Of a DNA stretch of 64,000 nt, positions 1-9,250 are shown one piece after another; the stretch's first letter is position 1, and each line of letters begins with the position of its first letter. The position numbers and the translations under genes are program-made. The stretch is from an uncultured Paracoccus sp. (GTDB taxonomy: Bacteria > Pseudomonadota > Alphaproteobacteria > Rhodobacterales > Rhodobacteraceae): assembly GCF_937873615.1 (NCBI RefSeq), contig NZ_CALMYP010000068.1, forward strand, positions 62,001 to 126,000, given 5' to 3'. Under the pieces are notes generated by a model. It saw only the letters and a program-made list of their open reading frames with translations, did no database searches and was not told where the DNA came from.

Positions 1-1
1 C

Positions 2-646
2 ATTCAACTGATTGTGCTCGCTGCAATTGCGGTGTTCCTGATCCTGCGCTTGCGCAATGTCCTGGGCACGCGCGACGGGTTTGAGCCAGATCAGCCTGAC
101 GAGCGCCCGGTCCAGCGTCGGCTGGAGGTGGTCGAGGATGACGATCCCCGTGCTGACGACAGCGACCTGTCCGATCATGTCGATCCGGCAAGTCCCGCCT
201 ATGCGGCCCTGGTCGAAATGAAGCGCGCTGAGCCCGCATTCTCGCTGACCGAATTCCTTGGCGGCGCGAAGCAGGCATATGAGATGATCATCGTCGCCTT
301 CGAAAAAGGCGATCTGGCCGAGATTCGCGCGTTCCTCTCTCCCGAAGTGGCACAGGCCTTCGAATCCGCGATCGAGGCGCGCCAGAATGCGGGCCTGACA
401 CCAGAGGTTCAGTTCCTCGGCACCCGTGAGACTGCGCTTGCGGCAGCGGAGTTCAACACCGCAAACGCCGTGGCCGAGCTTTCCGTCCGCTTTGTCGGAG
501 AGATCATCGTGGCCACCCGCGATGCTGCCGGCAATGTCGTCGATGGCGATCCGAAAACGCCACGCAAGCAGCGTGACACCTGGACCTTCGAGCGCGAGAT
601 GGGTGCCGCCGATCCGAACTGGCGGCTGGTCGCGACCGGGAACTGA
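2..646 (+). CDS. Tim44/TimA-like membrane-anchored protein, 5' end outside window
   Basis: The reading frame is open to the first base, so the true start lies upstream; a GTG at 14 is internal to the membrane segment. The visible N-terminus is a hydrophobic helix (VLAAIAVFLIL), followed by a charged acidic linker and a C-terminal alpha/beta domain of about 150 residues typical of Tim44-like proteins. Alphaproteobacterial members are inner-membrane proteins related to the mitochondrial import-motor anchor; their bacterial role is not settled. The stop overlaps the start of the Smr gene by one base (TGATG), so the two are likely cotranscribed. Confidence 0.75.
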   Translation: MQLIVLAAIAVFLILRLRNVLGTRDGFEPDQPDERPVQRRLEVVEDDDPRADDSDLSDHVDPASPAYAALVEMKRAEPAFSLTEFLGGAKQAYEMIIVAFEKGDLAEIRAFLSPEVAQAFESAIEARQNAGLTPEVQFLGTRETALAAAEFNTANAVAELSVRFVGEIIVATRDAAGNVVDGDPKTPRKQRDTWTFEREMGAADPNWRLVATGN

Positions 647-1242
647 TGGCACCTCGGCGCGGCCTGACGCCCGAGGATCGCGAGCTCTGGTTGCGCGTCA
701 CCCGGACAGCCACCCCGTTGGAGCCGAAGCGTCGCGCCGCTTTGCCGGATTACTCACCTTCGGCCAAGCCAGCGCCGAAGGCGGCGGCGCCGGATACCGC
801 GCGCCCTCTCTCGCCCGACTTCGCAATAGGCACCCGTCCGCGCCGCCTGCCCGGCCATGACCTTGCCCCCAGCCCGGCCGAGGCCTTGGCCAACCAGCCC
901 ATCCGCATGGATCACAAGACCCACAAGCAGATGAGCCGGGGCAAGTTGCGCCCCGAGGCGAAGCTGGACCTGCATGGCATGACCCTTGCCGAGGCCGGGC
1001 CGGAACTGGCGCGGTTCATCCTGTCCTGTCACGCGCGCGGCTTGCGGCTGGTGCTGGTCATTACCGGCAAGGGCAGCCGTGACGGAATCGAAGGTCCCTT
1101 GCCCGTCCGACGCGGCGCGTTGCGCCATCAGGTGCCGCATTGGCTGCATACGGCACCGCTATCCCACGCCGTCCAACAGGTTGCCCCGGCGCATCTGCGC
1201 CACGGCGGAACCGGCGCGTATTACGTCTATCTGCGCCGATAG
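646..1242 (+). CDS. Smr/MutS2-domain protein
   Basis: A 198-residue protein with a basic, low-complexity N-terminal half and a C-terminal Smr domain. The diagnostic LDLHGMT motif lies near residue 107 and a second conserved segment, VITGKGS, near residue 140, followed by the usual C-terminal GGTGAYYVYLRR. Smr domains of this stand-alone type bind or nick nucleic acid; the substrate here is unknown. Translation is probably coupled to the upstream Tim44-like gene through the TGATG junction. Confidence 0.85.
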   Translation: MAPRRGLTPEDRELWLRVTRTATPLEPKRRAALPDYSPSAKPAPKAAAPDTARPLSPDFAIGTRPRRLPGHDLAPSPAEALANQPIRMDHKTHKQMSRGKLRPEAKLDLHGMTLAEAGPELARFILSCHARGLRLVLVITGKGSRDGIEGPLPVRRGALRHQVPHWLHTAPLSHAVQQVAPAHLRHGGTGAYYVYLRR

Positions 1243-1249
1243 TCCGCAG

Positions 1250-1279
1250 GGGCGGTCGGATGGATGGGTTCGACCGCCC
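1250..1279. terminator. Convergent hairpin between smr and ettA
   Basis: Perfect 9-bp inverted repeat, gggcggtcg at 1250-1258 and cgaccgccc at 1271-1279, with a 12-base loop. It sits in the 45-bp gap between two convergent genes, the usual place for a bidirectional terminator. No strong T tract follows on either strand. Confidence 0.5.
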
Positions 1280-1287
1280 TGCTTGGT

Positions 1288-2943
1288 CTATCGCGTGAAC
1301 TTCTTGTATTTCACCCGCTTCGGCTCGACCGAATCCGGGCCGAGGCGGCGGATCTTGTCGGCTTCGTAATCCTCGAAGTTGCCTTCGAACCATTCGACAT
1401 GGGCGTCGCCCTCGAAGGCGAGGATATGGGTGCAGAGCCGGTCGAGGAAGAAGCGGTCGTGGCTGATGATGACCGCACAGCCGGCGAAATCGTCAAGCGC
1501 CGCTTCCAGCGCCTGCAGGGTTTCCACGTCCAGATCGTTGGTCGGTTCGTCGAGCAGCAGGACGTTTCCGCCGGATTTCAGAAGCTTGGCCATGTGGACG
1601 CGGTTGCGTTCACCGCCCGAAAGCTGGCCGACCTTCTTCTGCTGGTCGCCGCCCTTGAAGTTGAAGGCCGAGGCATAGGCACGGCTGTTCATCGACGCGT
1701 CACCAAGCTCGATCTGCTCGGCCCCGCCCGAGATTTCCTCCCACACCGTCTTGTCGCCGGCGAGGGCGTCGCGGCTCTGATCGACATAGGAAAGCTGGAC
1801 CGTGTCGCCATAGGTAACCTCGCCCGCATCGGGCTGTTCCTGGCCGGTCAGCATCCGGAACAGCGTCGATTTACCGGCACCGTTCGGGCCGATCACGCCG
1901 ACGATGCCGCCCGGCGGCAGCGAGAAGGAAAGATCCTCGATCAACAGCTTGTCGCCCATCGCCTTCTTGAGGCCCGCGACCTCGATCACCTTGCCGCCAA
2001 GGCGCTCGCCGTTCGGGATGATGATCTGCGCGCGGGACAGCTTCTCGCGCTCGGACTTGCCGGCCATCTCGTTATAGGCGTTGATCCGGGCCTTCTGCTT
2101 GGCCTGCCGCGCCTTGGCGCCGGCGCGGATCCATTCGAGTTCGCGTTCCAGCGTCTTCTGGCGGGCCTTGTCCTCGCGGGCTTCCTGTTCCAGCCGCTTG
2201 GCCTTCTGTTCCAGCCAGGCGGAATAATTGCCCTCGTAGGGGATGCCGCGACCACGGTCGAGTTCGAGGATCCAGCCGGTGATGTCGTCAAGGAAGTAAC
2301 GGTCATGGGTCACGACCAGGATGGTGCCGGGATATTCGATCAGGTGCTTTTGCAGCCAGGCGATGGTTTCGGCGTCCAGGTGGTTGGTCGGTTCGTCCAG
2401 CAGCAGCATGTCGGGCGCTTCCAGCAGCAGCTTGCACAGCGCGACCCGGCGGCGTTCCCCGCCCGAAAGCGTTGCAACATCGGCATCGTCGGGCGGGCAG
2501 CGCAAAGCCTCCATCGCCACGTCGATCTGGCTGTCCAGATCCCAGAGATTGCCGGCGTCGATTTCATCCTGAAGCGCCGCCATTTCCTCGGCGGTCTCGT
2601 CCGAGTAGTTCATCGCCAGCTCGTTATAGCGGTCCAGCTTGGCCTTCTTCTCGGCCACGCCCAGCATGACATTGTCGCGGACATTCAGCGACTCGTCCAG
2701 CTGCGGCTCCTGCGGCAGATAGCCGACGCGGGCGCCCTTGGCGGCCCAGGCCTCGCCGGTGAAATCCTTGTCCATGCCGGCCATGATCTTCAAAAGCGTC
2801 GATTTACCGGCACCGTTCACGCCGACGACGCCGATCTTGACGCCGGGCAGGAAGTTCAGGCGGATGTTTTCGAAGACCTTCTTGCCGCCGGCATAGGTCT
2901 TGGACACGCCGTCCATGTGATAGACGAATTCATAGGCTGCCAT
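1288..2943 (-). CDS. ettA: Energy-dependent translational throttle protein EttA (ABC-F ATPase)
   Basis: A 551-residue soluble protein with two ABC ATPase domains and no membrane segments, the ABC-F arrangement. Walker A of domain 1 is GVNGAGKST at 41-49, with signature LSGGERRR and Walker [12 protein letters not shown] following; the second domain repeats [17 protein letters not shown] and [11 protein letters not shown]. The charged linker between the domains ([20 protein letters not shown]) and the overall length fit EttA, which binds the ribosomal E site and links translation to the ATP/ADP ratio. The start at 2943 is chosen because AGGAG stands just before ATGGCAGCC; an in-frame start 15 bases upstream has no such site. 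Confidence 0.93.
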   Translation of the reverse strand: MAAYEFVYHMDGVSKTYAGGKKVFENIRLNFLPGVKIGVVGVNGAGKSTLLKIMAGMDKDFTGEAWAAKGARVGYLPQEPQLDESLNVRDNVMLGVAEKKAKLDRYNELAMNYSDETAEEMAALQDEIDAGNLWDLDSQIDVAMEALRCPPDDADVATLSGGERRRVALCKLLLEAPDMLLLDEPTNHLDAETIAWLQKHLIEYPGTILVVTHDRYFLDDITGWILELDRGRGIPYEGNYSAWLEQKAKRLEQEAREDKARQKTLERELEWIRAGAKARQAKQKARINAYNEMAGKSEREKLSRAQIIIPNGERLGGKVIEVAGLKKAMGDKLLIEDLSFSLPPGGIVGVIGPNGAGKSTLFRMLTGQEQPDAGEVTYGDTVQLSYVDQSRDALAGDKTVWEEISGGAEQIELGDASMNSRAYASAFNFKGGDQQKKVGQLSGGERNRVHMAKLLKSGGNVLLLDEPTNDLDVETLQALEAALDDFAGCAVIISHDRFFLDRLCTHILAFEGDAHVEWFEGNFEDYEADKIRRLGPDSVEPKRVKYKKFTR

Positions 2944-3080
2944 CGGAATCTCCTGCAAATGTTGCAGGCTATTTAGGCGATTGCCGCGCCGGTTGGAAGA
3001 TCAGCCAAGGCAGGCGGTGAAATTGGCCGGCAAGCCCTGTCAGCGGCGCCCACCATGAACCGGCAGGCTCACCGTCGAAA

Positions 3081-4445
3081 TCAGAGCCGGCCCCAGAGGT
3101 CGTATTCCCCGGCCTCGTCCACCGTCACCGAAACGATATCGCCGGGCTTCAGCGCCTCGAAGCCCTCGTCGATGAACAGGTTGCCGTCGATCTCGGGCGC
3201 GTCGGCCCTGGTGCGGCAGGTGGCGCCCTCGCCGTCGACCTCGTCCACGATCACCTCGATCCGCTGGCCGACCTTTGCCGCCAGCTTGGTCTCGCTGATC
3301 GCCTGCGCCTTCCGCATGAAGCGGTCCCAGCGGTCCTGTTTGACCTCCTCGGGCACATGATCGGGCAGGTCATTGGCCCGCGCGCCGGCGACGTTTTCGT
3401 ATTGGAAGCAGCCGACGCGGTCCAGCTGCGCCTCGTCCAGCCAGTCGAGCAGGGTCTGGAACTCCGCTTCCGTCTCACCGGGATAGCCGACGATGAAGGT
3501 CGAGCGCAGGGTGACATCGGGGCAATCGCTGCGCCAGGCGGCGATCTCGTCCAGCGTCTTCGCCGCCGCAGCCGGGCGGGCCATGCGCTTGAGCGTTTCG
3601 GGATGGGCGTGCTGGAAGGGAATGTCCAGATAGGGCAGCACCAGCCCTTCCGCCATCAGCGGGATCAGGTTGCGCACATGCGGATAGGGATAGACGTAAT
3701 GCAGCCGCACCCAGGCGCCGAGCGAGCCGAGGTCACGGGCAAGATCGGTGATATGGGCGCGGTGGCCGCGCGTCTCGGCATGTTTCAGGTCCACCCCATA
3801 GGCCGAGGTATCCTGCGAGATTACCAGCAGTTCTTTCACCCCGGCCTCGACCAGCTTTTCGGCCTCGCGGATCACCGCATGGGCGGGGCGGGAAACCAGC
3901 CGACCGCGCATGTCGGGGATGATGCAGAACTTGCAGTGATGATTGCAGCCTTCCGAGATCTTCAGATAGCTGTAATGGCGCGGCGTCAGGCTGACGCCGG
4001 ATGCCGGCAGCAGGTCGATGAAGGGATCGGGCGCGGGCGGCACCGCACCGTGGACGGCATCCAGCACCTGTTCGTATTGATGCGGGCCGGTGACGGCCAG
4101 GACCTTGGGATGGGCGCCGGTGATGTAATCGGGTTCGGCCCCCAGACAGCCGGTGACGATGACGCGGCCATTCGACGCCAGCGCCTCGCCGATGGCATCG
4201 AGGCTTTCGGCCTTGGCGCTGTCCAGAAAGCCGCAGGTATTCACGATCACCGCATCGGCACCGGCATAATCGGGGCTGATCGCATAGCCTTCGGCGCGCA
4301 GCCGGGTCAGGATGCGTTCGCTGTCGACAAGCGCCTTGGGGCAGCCGAGGCTGACCATGCCGATGGTCGGCTGGCCCTCGCGGCGTTCATCCGGGATGGT
4401 GGCGCGGGCGAGGTCGGGGCGGATGATTGGCGGGTTCTGGCTCAT
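3081..4445 (-). CDS. rimO: Ribosomal protein S12 methylthiotransferase RimO
   Basis: A 454-residue radical-SAM enzyme that methylthiolates the conserved aspartate of ribosomal protein S12. The N-terminal UPF0004 domain has its three cluster cysteines at about 35 (SLGCPKA), 71 (NTCGF) and 100 (VTGCLG). The radical-SAM CxxxCxxC motif is C167/C171/C174 in [11 protein letters not shown]. The segment [11 protein letters not shown] is characteristic of RimO rather than MiaB, and a C-terminal TRAM domain follows. The start at 4445 has AGGAG nine bases upstream. Confidence 0.94.
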   Translation of the reverse strand: MSQNPPIIRPDLARATIPDERREGQPTIGMVSLGCPKALVDSERILTRLRAEGYAISPDYAGADAVIVNTCGFLDSAKAESLDAIGEALASNGRVIVTGCLGAEPDYITGAHPKVLAVTGPHQYEQVLDAVHGAVPPAPDPFIDLLPASGVSLTPRHYSYLKISEGCNHHCKFCIIPDMRGRLVSRPAHAVIREAEKLVEAGVKELLVISQDTSAYGVDLKHAETRGHRAHITDLARDLGSLGAWVRLHYVYPYPHVRNLIPLMAEGLVLPYLDIPFQHAHPETLKRMARPAAAAKTLDEIAAWRSDCPDVTLRSTFIVGYPGETEAEFQTLLDWLDEAQLDRVGCFQYENVAGARANDLPDHVPEEVKQDRWDRFMRKAQAISETKLAAKVGQRIEVIVDEVDGEGATCRTRADAPEIDGNLFIDEGFEALKPGDIVSVTVDEAGEYDLWGRL

Positions 4446-4496
4446 CGCCGGACTCCTATGAGCGGCCCGGCGCAAAATCAAGCGAGCAAATGCGAA

Positions 4497-4520
4497 GCGG
4501 GCGGCCCCATGGCCGCCCGC
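4497..4520 (-). terminator. Strong hairpin downstream of the HdeD-like gene
   Basis: Perfect 10-bp stem, gcgggcggcc at 4497-4506 and ggccgcccgc at 4511-4520, with a 4-base loop, lying between the stop of the HdeD-like gene and rimO, both on the minus strand. On the minus strand the stem is followed by TTCGCATTTGC, a weak T-containing tail. It probably limits read-through into rimO. Confidence 0.65.
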
Positions 4521-4542
4521 CCCCGATTTCGTTCGGATCGCC

Positions 4543-5058
4543 TCAGCCGGTGGCTTCGCGCACCGAGGAGATGGCGATGATCGTGATCCCGTTCGAGATC
4601 AGCTCGACCGCCAGCAGGATGCCGAGGATCGAGGCCGCCGAGGCCGGGAAATTGCTGAAGATCATGACCGCCAGGATCACCGACAGCGCACCGCTGAGCA
4701 GCACCAGCCAGAAGGCCGGCGTCTGGCGCAGCGAGAAGGACAGAACCACCTTGAAGATGCCTTCCACAAGGAACATCGCGGCGACGGTCAGCGTCAGCGC
4801 CATGACCCCGACAAGCGGCTTGGCCAGAAGGTTGATACCCAGAAGAACCATCAGAAGACCGACCAGCAGCACCCAGATGCGACCGCCCCAACTGACCTGG
4901 CGGAACACCGCAAAGATCTGCAGGATGCCGATGATCAGGAAACCCCAGCCGGCGACCTGTTCGGCTGTCAACGTTGCCGCGAGCGGGTTTGCCAGCGCGA
5001 AAAAGCCCGCAAGAACCGACAGACAGCCCACGATAATCCAAAGAACCTTACCTGCCAT
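4543..5058 (-). CDS. HdeD-family (DUF308) membrane protein
   Basis: A 171-residue, strongly hydrophobic protein with about six predicted membrane helices arranged as short pairs, matching the DUF308/HdeD family. E. coli HdeD contributes to acid resistance; the function in alphaproteobacteria is not established. The start at 5058 (MAGKVLW) is preferred because GGAG lies upstream at good spacing; an upstream ATG at 5100 would add 14 polar residues. A strong hairpin follows the stop. Confidence 0.8.
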   Translation of the reverse strand: MAGKVLWIIVGCLSVLAGFFALANPLAATLTAEQVAGWGFLIIGILQIFAVFRQVSWGGRIWVLLVGLLMVLLGINLLAKPLVGVMALTLTVAAMFLVEGIFKVVLSFSLRQTPAFWLVLLSGALSVILAVMIFSNFPASAASILGILLAVELISNGITIIAISSVREATG

Positions 5059-5239
5059 ATTCGAAGCTCCGATATAGTTGATGGTGCGAGATACTGACAT
5101 GTTTCGAACCGATTGGCGGCCCCGAAATCGCGTCGGTACCACCTTCGCCCGAAAGATGTAACAAAATTATCAATACCATCCCCGGGCGATCACGTAGCTG
5201 TGGCTTTTCAACGCAGCGGCGATGGCGCAGATTGCTGCC

Positions 5240-5707
5240 ATGAAACGCCACCTTGCTTACCTGCTTCTGCTGCTTCTGGTCCTGCCGGTCCCAACCAGCG
5301 CCGATATCATTCAGGGACACGGTTATATCGTGGTGAAGGATGATCGGGGCGGGAATGTTCTTGACATGGTGAAGACGCGCGCCCGGCTGGAAAACTCCGG
5401 CCAGAAGGTGTGGATCAGGGGCTATTGCCGCTCTGCCTGCACAATCCTGACGACAATGCGCAATGCCTGCCTCGGTCCCGGGGCAACCATCGGCTTTCAC
5501 GCGCCGCGACTGCCGAATACGCATATCATTCCGCCCCTCGTGCCAGAGATCATGGGCAGCTATTATCGCAACGGCATCCTGAAGCGCTGGAACGAGGAAT
5601 GGCGCTACAGCCTCGACATGGTGAAGATCAGCGCCCGGGAATATGTCCGGCTGGATCCGGCAACCAAGATCTGCCCGCCGGTGGCGCGGGATCCGCTGGC
5701 GCGCTAA
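5240..5707 (+). CDS. Small secreted ClpP/crotonase-like protein (COG3904-like)
   Basis: About 155 residues with a Sec signal peptide (basic MKRH, leucine-rich core, cleavage after about residue 21, PTSA). The mature part has GYCRSACT (C63, S65, C67), C77 and IGFHAPR (H87). This resembles periplasmic ClpP/SppA-like proteins, where the serine within a C-x-S-x-C pattern and a downstream histidine are candidate active-site residues. That is an inference from motif shape, and no function is known. ATG 5222 is an alternative start. The gene is divergent from the HdeD-like gene. Confidence 0.6.
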   Translation: MKRHLAYLLLLLLVLPVPTSADIIQGHGYIVVKDDRGGNVLDMVKTRARLENSGQKVWIRGYCRSACTILTTMRNACLGPGATIGFHAPRLPNTHIIPPLVPEIMGSYYRNGILKRWNEEWRYSLDMVKISAREYVRLDPATKICPPVARDPLAR

Positions 5708-5730
5708 GTCCGGCTGGATCCAACGCTCCT

Positions 5731-5746
5731 GGGCTGAAAACAGCCC
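5731..5746. terminator. Small hairpin between the secreted protein gene and epmA
   Basis: gggctg at 5731-5736 pairs with cagccc at 5741-5746 around an AAAA loop, in the 62-bp gap between two convergent genes. The stem is only 6 bp and lacks a T run, so termination is possible but not assured. Confidence 0.35.
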
Positions 5747-5769
5747 GAGACAGTCTTGCGGGTTTCGGC

Positions 5770-6822
5770 TTAACCGTGACCGGGATTTGGGACAGGTGCC
5801 CACATCACCGATTCGATGGACGGTGCTGAACATGCCAGCATCACCAGCCGGTCGAAACCCAGCGCGATGCCAGAGGCTTCGGGCATGATGTCCAACGCGT
5901 GCAGCAGATCCTCGTCCAGCGGATAGGTTTCGCCATAGATCCGGGCCTTCTCGGCCATGTCGGCCTGGAAACGGCGGCGCTGTTCGGCGGGATCGGTCAG
6001 CTCGCCGAAGCCATTCGCCAGTTCGACCCCGCAGGCATAAAGCTCAAACCGCTCCGAGACGCGCGGGTCGTCGGGACTGCGCCGCGCCAGTGCCGCCTCG
6101 GGCACCGGGTAGCGGTCGAGGATGGTGGCGCAGCCATGGCCCAGATGCGGCTCGACCCGCTCGGCAAGCGCGCGGGAAAACAGGTCTGACCATGTGTCCC
6201 CCTCGGCATGGCCGATCCCGGCGGCGCGCAGGCCTGCCGCCAATGCGTCGCGGTCGGTACTGCCATCCGGTGCAATCGTGGCCAGAAGGTCGATCCCGGC
6301 ATGTTCGGCAAAGGCCTCGGCCACGCTGACGCGTTCCGGGCTGGCATAGGGGTCGCAGGTGGCATCGCGCCAGCGGAACTCGCTCGTGCCGGTGGCCTCG
6401 GCGGCGAGCATCAGGAAATCGGCGCAATCCTCCATCAGCACGGTGTAATCGTCACCCACCCGATACCATTCCAGCATTGTGAACTCGGGATGATGCAGCG
6501 GCCCCCGCTCGCGATTGCGCCAGACGTGAGAGAAGGCGGCGATGCGGGTCTCGCCCGCGGCCAGCAGCTTCTTCATGGCGAATTCGGGCGAGGTGTGCAG
6601 ATACATCGCCCGCGCCACCCCGTCATTGCCGATCATCGAGGTGGCAAAACCGTGCAGATGGGTCTCGTTGCCGGGGCTGAGGGCGAGCGCGGCCGGATCG
6701 ACTTCCAGGAAGTCGTTCGCATCGAGCCAGCCGCGAATGGCGCGCTGGATGCGGTTTCGCGCCAGAAGCGCGGGTCGGCGGTCGGCATGGCGGTGGGGCT
6801 GCCACCATCGGGTATCGCTCAT
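5770..6822 (-). CDS. epmA: Elongation factor P--(R)-beta-lysine ligase EpmA
   Basis: A 350-residue class II lysyl-tRNA-synthetase-like protein lacking the N-terminal anticodon-binding domain, as in EpmA/PoxA/GenX. Class II motifs are visible: LHTSPEFAMKKLL, FRNRE-like VWRNRERGPLHHPEFTMLEWY, and a C-terminal GIALGFDRLVML. EpmA attaches beta-lysine to a conserved lysine of EF-P. The efp gene starts 89 bp away on the opposite strand and carries that lysine. The lysine 2,3-aminomutase partner EpmB is not in this window. Confidence 0.92.
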   Translation of the reverse strand: MSDTRWWQPHRHADRRPALLARNRIQRAIRGWLDANDFLEVDPAALALSPGNETHLHGFATSMIGNDGVARAMYLHTSPEFAMKKLLAAGETRIAAFSHVWRNRERGPLHHPEFTMLEWYRVGDDYTVLMEDCADFLMLAAEATGTSEFRWRDATCDPYASPERVSVAEAFAEHAGIDLLATIAPDGSTDRDALAAGLRAAGIGHAEGDTWSDLFSRALAERVEPHLGHGCATILDRYPVPEAALARRSPDDPRVSERFELYACGVELANGFGELTDPAEQRRRFQADMAEKARIYGETYPLDEDLLHALDIMPEASGIALGFDRLVMLACSAPSIESVMWAPVPNPGHG

Positions 6823-6910
6823 GGTTTCTCTGGCAATGCGGCAAATCATCGGATAGGGACGCTGGCAATGCGCTTACGCGCCACCCCGACAGTTCGCAAG
6901 GAATCCGCAG

Positions 6911-7477
6911 ATGAAAGTCATCGCCTCCAGCCTCCGCAAGGGCAATGTGGTCGAAATCGACGAACGCCTTTACGTCGTTCTCAAAGCCGAGAACTTCCAC
7001 CCCGGCAAGGGCACGCCGACGACCAGCGTCGACATGCGCCGCATCTCCGACGGGGTGAAGGTGACCGAGCGCTGGAAGACCACCGATCAGGTGGAAAAGG
7101 CCCATGTCGACGAGCGCAGCTATGACTATCTCTATAACGACGGCGAAGGCTTCCACTTCATGGAGCCGGAAAGCTATGAGCAGGTCACGGCCCCGGAAGA
7201 CGTGATCGGCGATCAGGCGGTCTATCTGCAGGAAGGGATGCGGGTCTTCCTGCAGGTCTTCAACGGCGTGCCGATCTCCATGGAACTGCCGCAGAAGATG
7301 ACCGTCGAGGTGACCGAGACCGAGCCGGTGGTGAAAGGCCAGACGGCGTCGTCTTCCTATAAGCCGGCGCAGGTCGATAACGGTCTGCGCGTCATGGTCC
7401 CGCCGCATATCGGCGTCGGCACCCGGATTGTCATCAATACCGGGGACAATTCCTATGTGGAGCGTGCGAAGGACTGA
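6911..7477 (+). CDS. efp: Elongation factor P
   Basis: A 188-residue protein with the three beta-barrel domains of EF-P. The modified tip loop reads [10 protein letters not shown] with lysine at residue 33, equivalent to E. coli K34, the substrate of EpmA. EF-P relieves ribosome stalling at proline stretches. AAGGA precedes the ATG. It is divergent from epmA and ends at a clear rho-independent terminator. Confidence 0.96.
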   Translation: MKVIASSLRKGNVVEIDERLYVVLKAENFHPGKGTPTTSVDMRRISDGVKVTERWKTTDQVEKAHVDERSYDYLYNDGEGFHFMEPESYEQVTAPEDVIGDQAVYLQEGMRVFLQVFNGVPISMELPQKMTVEVTETEPVVKGQTASSSYKPAQVDNGLRVMVPPHIGVGTRIVINTGDNSYVERAKD

Positions 7478-7500
7478 TCCTTCCTGCTGCTAAGGTTCAA

Positions 7501-7530
7501 GGGGGTGTCTGAATGGACGCCCCCTTTTCC
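7501..7530 (+). terminator. Rho-independent terminator of efp
   Basis: gggggtgtc at 7501-7509 pairs with gacgccccc at 7516-7524 (one G-T pair) around a 6-base loop and is followed directly by TTTTCC. It lies 24 bases after the efp stop. Confidence 0.85.
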
Positions 7531-7626
7531 GTCAGGCAAAGCGTCAGCCCAAAGTTCACGAAAACAGATGCTTGGCGTGGCGTCATTCGCCAATCGGCGA
7601 ATCCGCAGGGCGATTGCAGTCGATGC

Positions 7627-8505
7627 TCAGCCGGTTACGAACTCGTCGCGGCCGTAGCCTTGGATATAAAGCAGCGCGGTCAGGTCGGCATGGTCAATAC
7701 GCACGCCTGCCTGTGCCGCGACCAAGGGCTTGGCATGAAGCGCCACGCCGGTTCCAGCCAGCTGGATCATGCCCAGATCGTTCGCGCCATCGCCGACGAC
7801 GATGGCCTGTTGCGGCGTCATGCCGCGGGCGGCGGTAATTTCTTCCAATGCCTCGACCTTGGCCTCGCGGCCAAGGACGGGCAGGCCGACATGGCCGGTC
7901 AGCACACCCTGATCGGCCAGTAGCGCATTGGCCCGGTGCTCGTGAAACCCGAGCGCCTTGGCAATGGGGGCGGTGAAGGCGGTGAACCCGCCCGAGACGA
8001 GCGCGCAATAGGCGCCCTGGTCGCGCATGGTCGCGATCAACTCGCGCCCGCCGGGGGCCAGGGTGATACGCTCGTCCAGCACCTTCTGGATCACGCGCTC
8101 GTCCAGCCCGGCCAGCAGGCCCACGCGTTCGATCAGCGCCTCGTGGAAATTCAGCTCTCCGTTCATGGCGCGGGCGGTGATTTCGGCCACGCGCGGGCCG
8201 ACGCCGGCCTCGGCGGCCAGTTCGTCGATGCATTCCTGCTCGATCATGGTCGAATCCATGTCGGCCAGCAGCACCGCCTTGCGCCGACCGAGCGTCGGCT
8301 GAACGACCAGATCGAAGCCGGCAAGCCGGGTGTCATCGGCGATGGCCGCAGCATCGTCCGGCAATTGGTCGGTCGGGAATTCGGCGGCGATCCCCTCGGC
8401 CAGCCAGATCACATGTTTGCCGCCCATCAGGTCGCGCAGCGCCTCGACGCGGTCATGGGTCAGGTCGGCGCGCATCGGCGCGGCAAGGACGGTCACGGTA
8501 TGCAT
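7627..8505 (-). CDS. serB: Phosphoserine phosphatase SerB
   Basis: A 292-residue HAD hydrolase that removes phosphate from phosphoserine in serine synthesis. Motif I is ADMDST with D82 and D84, motif II SGGF at 171-174, and motif III/IV VVGDGANDLGM with D239 and D243. The N-terminal 75 residues form the small ACT-like region common in SerB. The start at 8505 (MHTVTVL) fits the family; the open frame upstream of it is the mirror of the divergent Kbp-like gene. Confidence 0.93.
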   Translation of the reverse strand: MHTVTVLAAPMRADLTHDRVEALRDLMGGKHVIWLAEGIAAEFPTDQLPDDAAAIADDTRLAGFDLVVQPTLGRRKAVLLADMDSTMIEQECIDELAAEAGVGPRVAEITARAMNGELNFHEALIERVGLLAGLDERVIQKVLDERITLAPGGRELIATMRDQGAYCALVSGGFTAFTAPIAKALGFHEHRANALLADQGVLTGHVGLPVLGREAKVEALEEITAARGMTPQQAIVVGDGANDLGMIQLAGTGVALHAKPLVAAQAGVRIDHADLTALLYIQGYGRDEFVTG

Positions 8506-8623
8506 GGCGGTTTCCCCGGCTGGTCTCGGGTGAAGCGGTATCGCAAACGGCGGCCCGGCGCCAGCCGGGGAACCGCCTGCGCGGCGGCGCGTTGTCCGCG
8601 AAGCTATGTGAAAGGACAAGTGG

Positions 8624-9118
8624 ATGGCTTTCTGGGATTTCATCAAGGATTCGGGCAAATCGGTCCTCGGTTCCGCCGAGGCGGCCGAAGCCAAGGCGCC
8701 CGCCGATGACAAGGCCGCCGCGCAGGCCGAGACCGACCGCAAGGTCAAGGCGCTGACCGCCGAGGTGAAAGCGCTCGGTCTGGATTCGGGCGATGTGCAC
8801 CTGACCCTGCGCGGCGATGTGGTGAAGGTCGAATCCAAGGGCGCGGATCGCGAGACCATGGAGAAGCTGATCCTGGCCATCGGCAATATCAAGGGCATCG
8901 CCCGGGTCGAGGCCGAGGTGCCGAAAGCGCCTGCCTCGGGCGGGGCGGCTGATGCGCCGGTCTTCCATACCGTCCAGAAGGGCGAGACGCTGTCGGCCAT
9001 TGCCAAGAAATATCTCGGCAATGCGAACCGCTATAACGACATCTTCAAGGCCAACCAGCCGATGCTGTCGGACCCGGACAAGATTTATCCGGGCCAGACC
9101 CTGCGCATTCCGCAATAG
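8624..9118 (+). CDS. kbp: BON-LysM protein, Kbp/YgaU homologue
   Basis: A 164-residue protein with an N-terminal FWDFIKDSGKSVLG amphipathic start, a BON domain (about 45-100, GNIKGIARVEAEV) and a C-terminal LysM domain (about 113-164) ending IYPGQTLRIPQ. The order and both end motifs match E. coli Kbp, a cytoplasmic potassium-binding protein. No signal peptide is present, which agrees with Kbp rather than a cell-wall LysM protein. An alanine-rich linker, absent from the shorter E. coli protein, separates the N-terminus from BON. Confidence 0.85.
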   Translation: MAFWDFIKDSGKSVLGSAEAAEAKAPADDKAAAQAETDRKVKALTAEVKALGLDSGDVHLTLRGDVVKVESKGADRETMEKLILAIGNIKGIARVEAEVPKAPASGGAADAPVFHTVQKGETLSAIAKKYLGNANRYNDIFKANQPMLSDPDKIYPGQTLRIPQ

Positions 9119-9151
9119 GCCGCGCGCCGATCTGACGCAGCGTCTTTGGAA

Positions 9152-9188
9152 CACGGGGCGGCCGTCGGGCTTGCCCCGTGCTTTGATT
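9152..9188 (+). terminator. Probable terminator after the Kbp-like gene
   Basis: cacggggc at 9152-9159 pairs with gccccgtg at 9173-9180 around a 13-base loop, followed by ctttgatt. It lies 33 bases after the stop and before the next gene's ribosome-binding site. Confidence 0.5.
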
Positions 9189-9250
9189 ATGCCTCATTGT
9201 TCAGGGCAAATCAGCCGGTCCACCGGGATCGGGGAAATTGGGGGGGAGTT

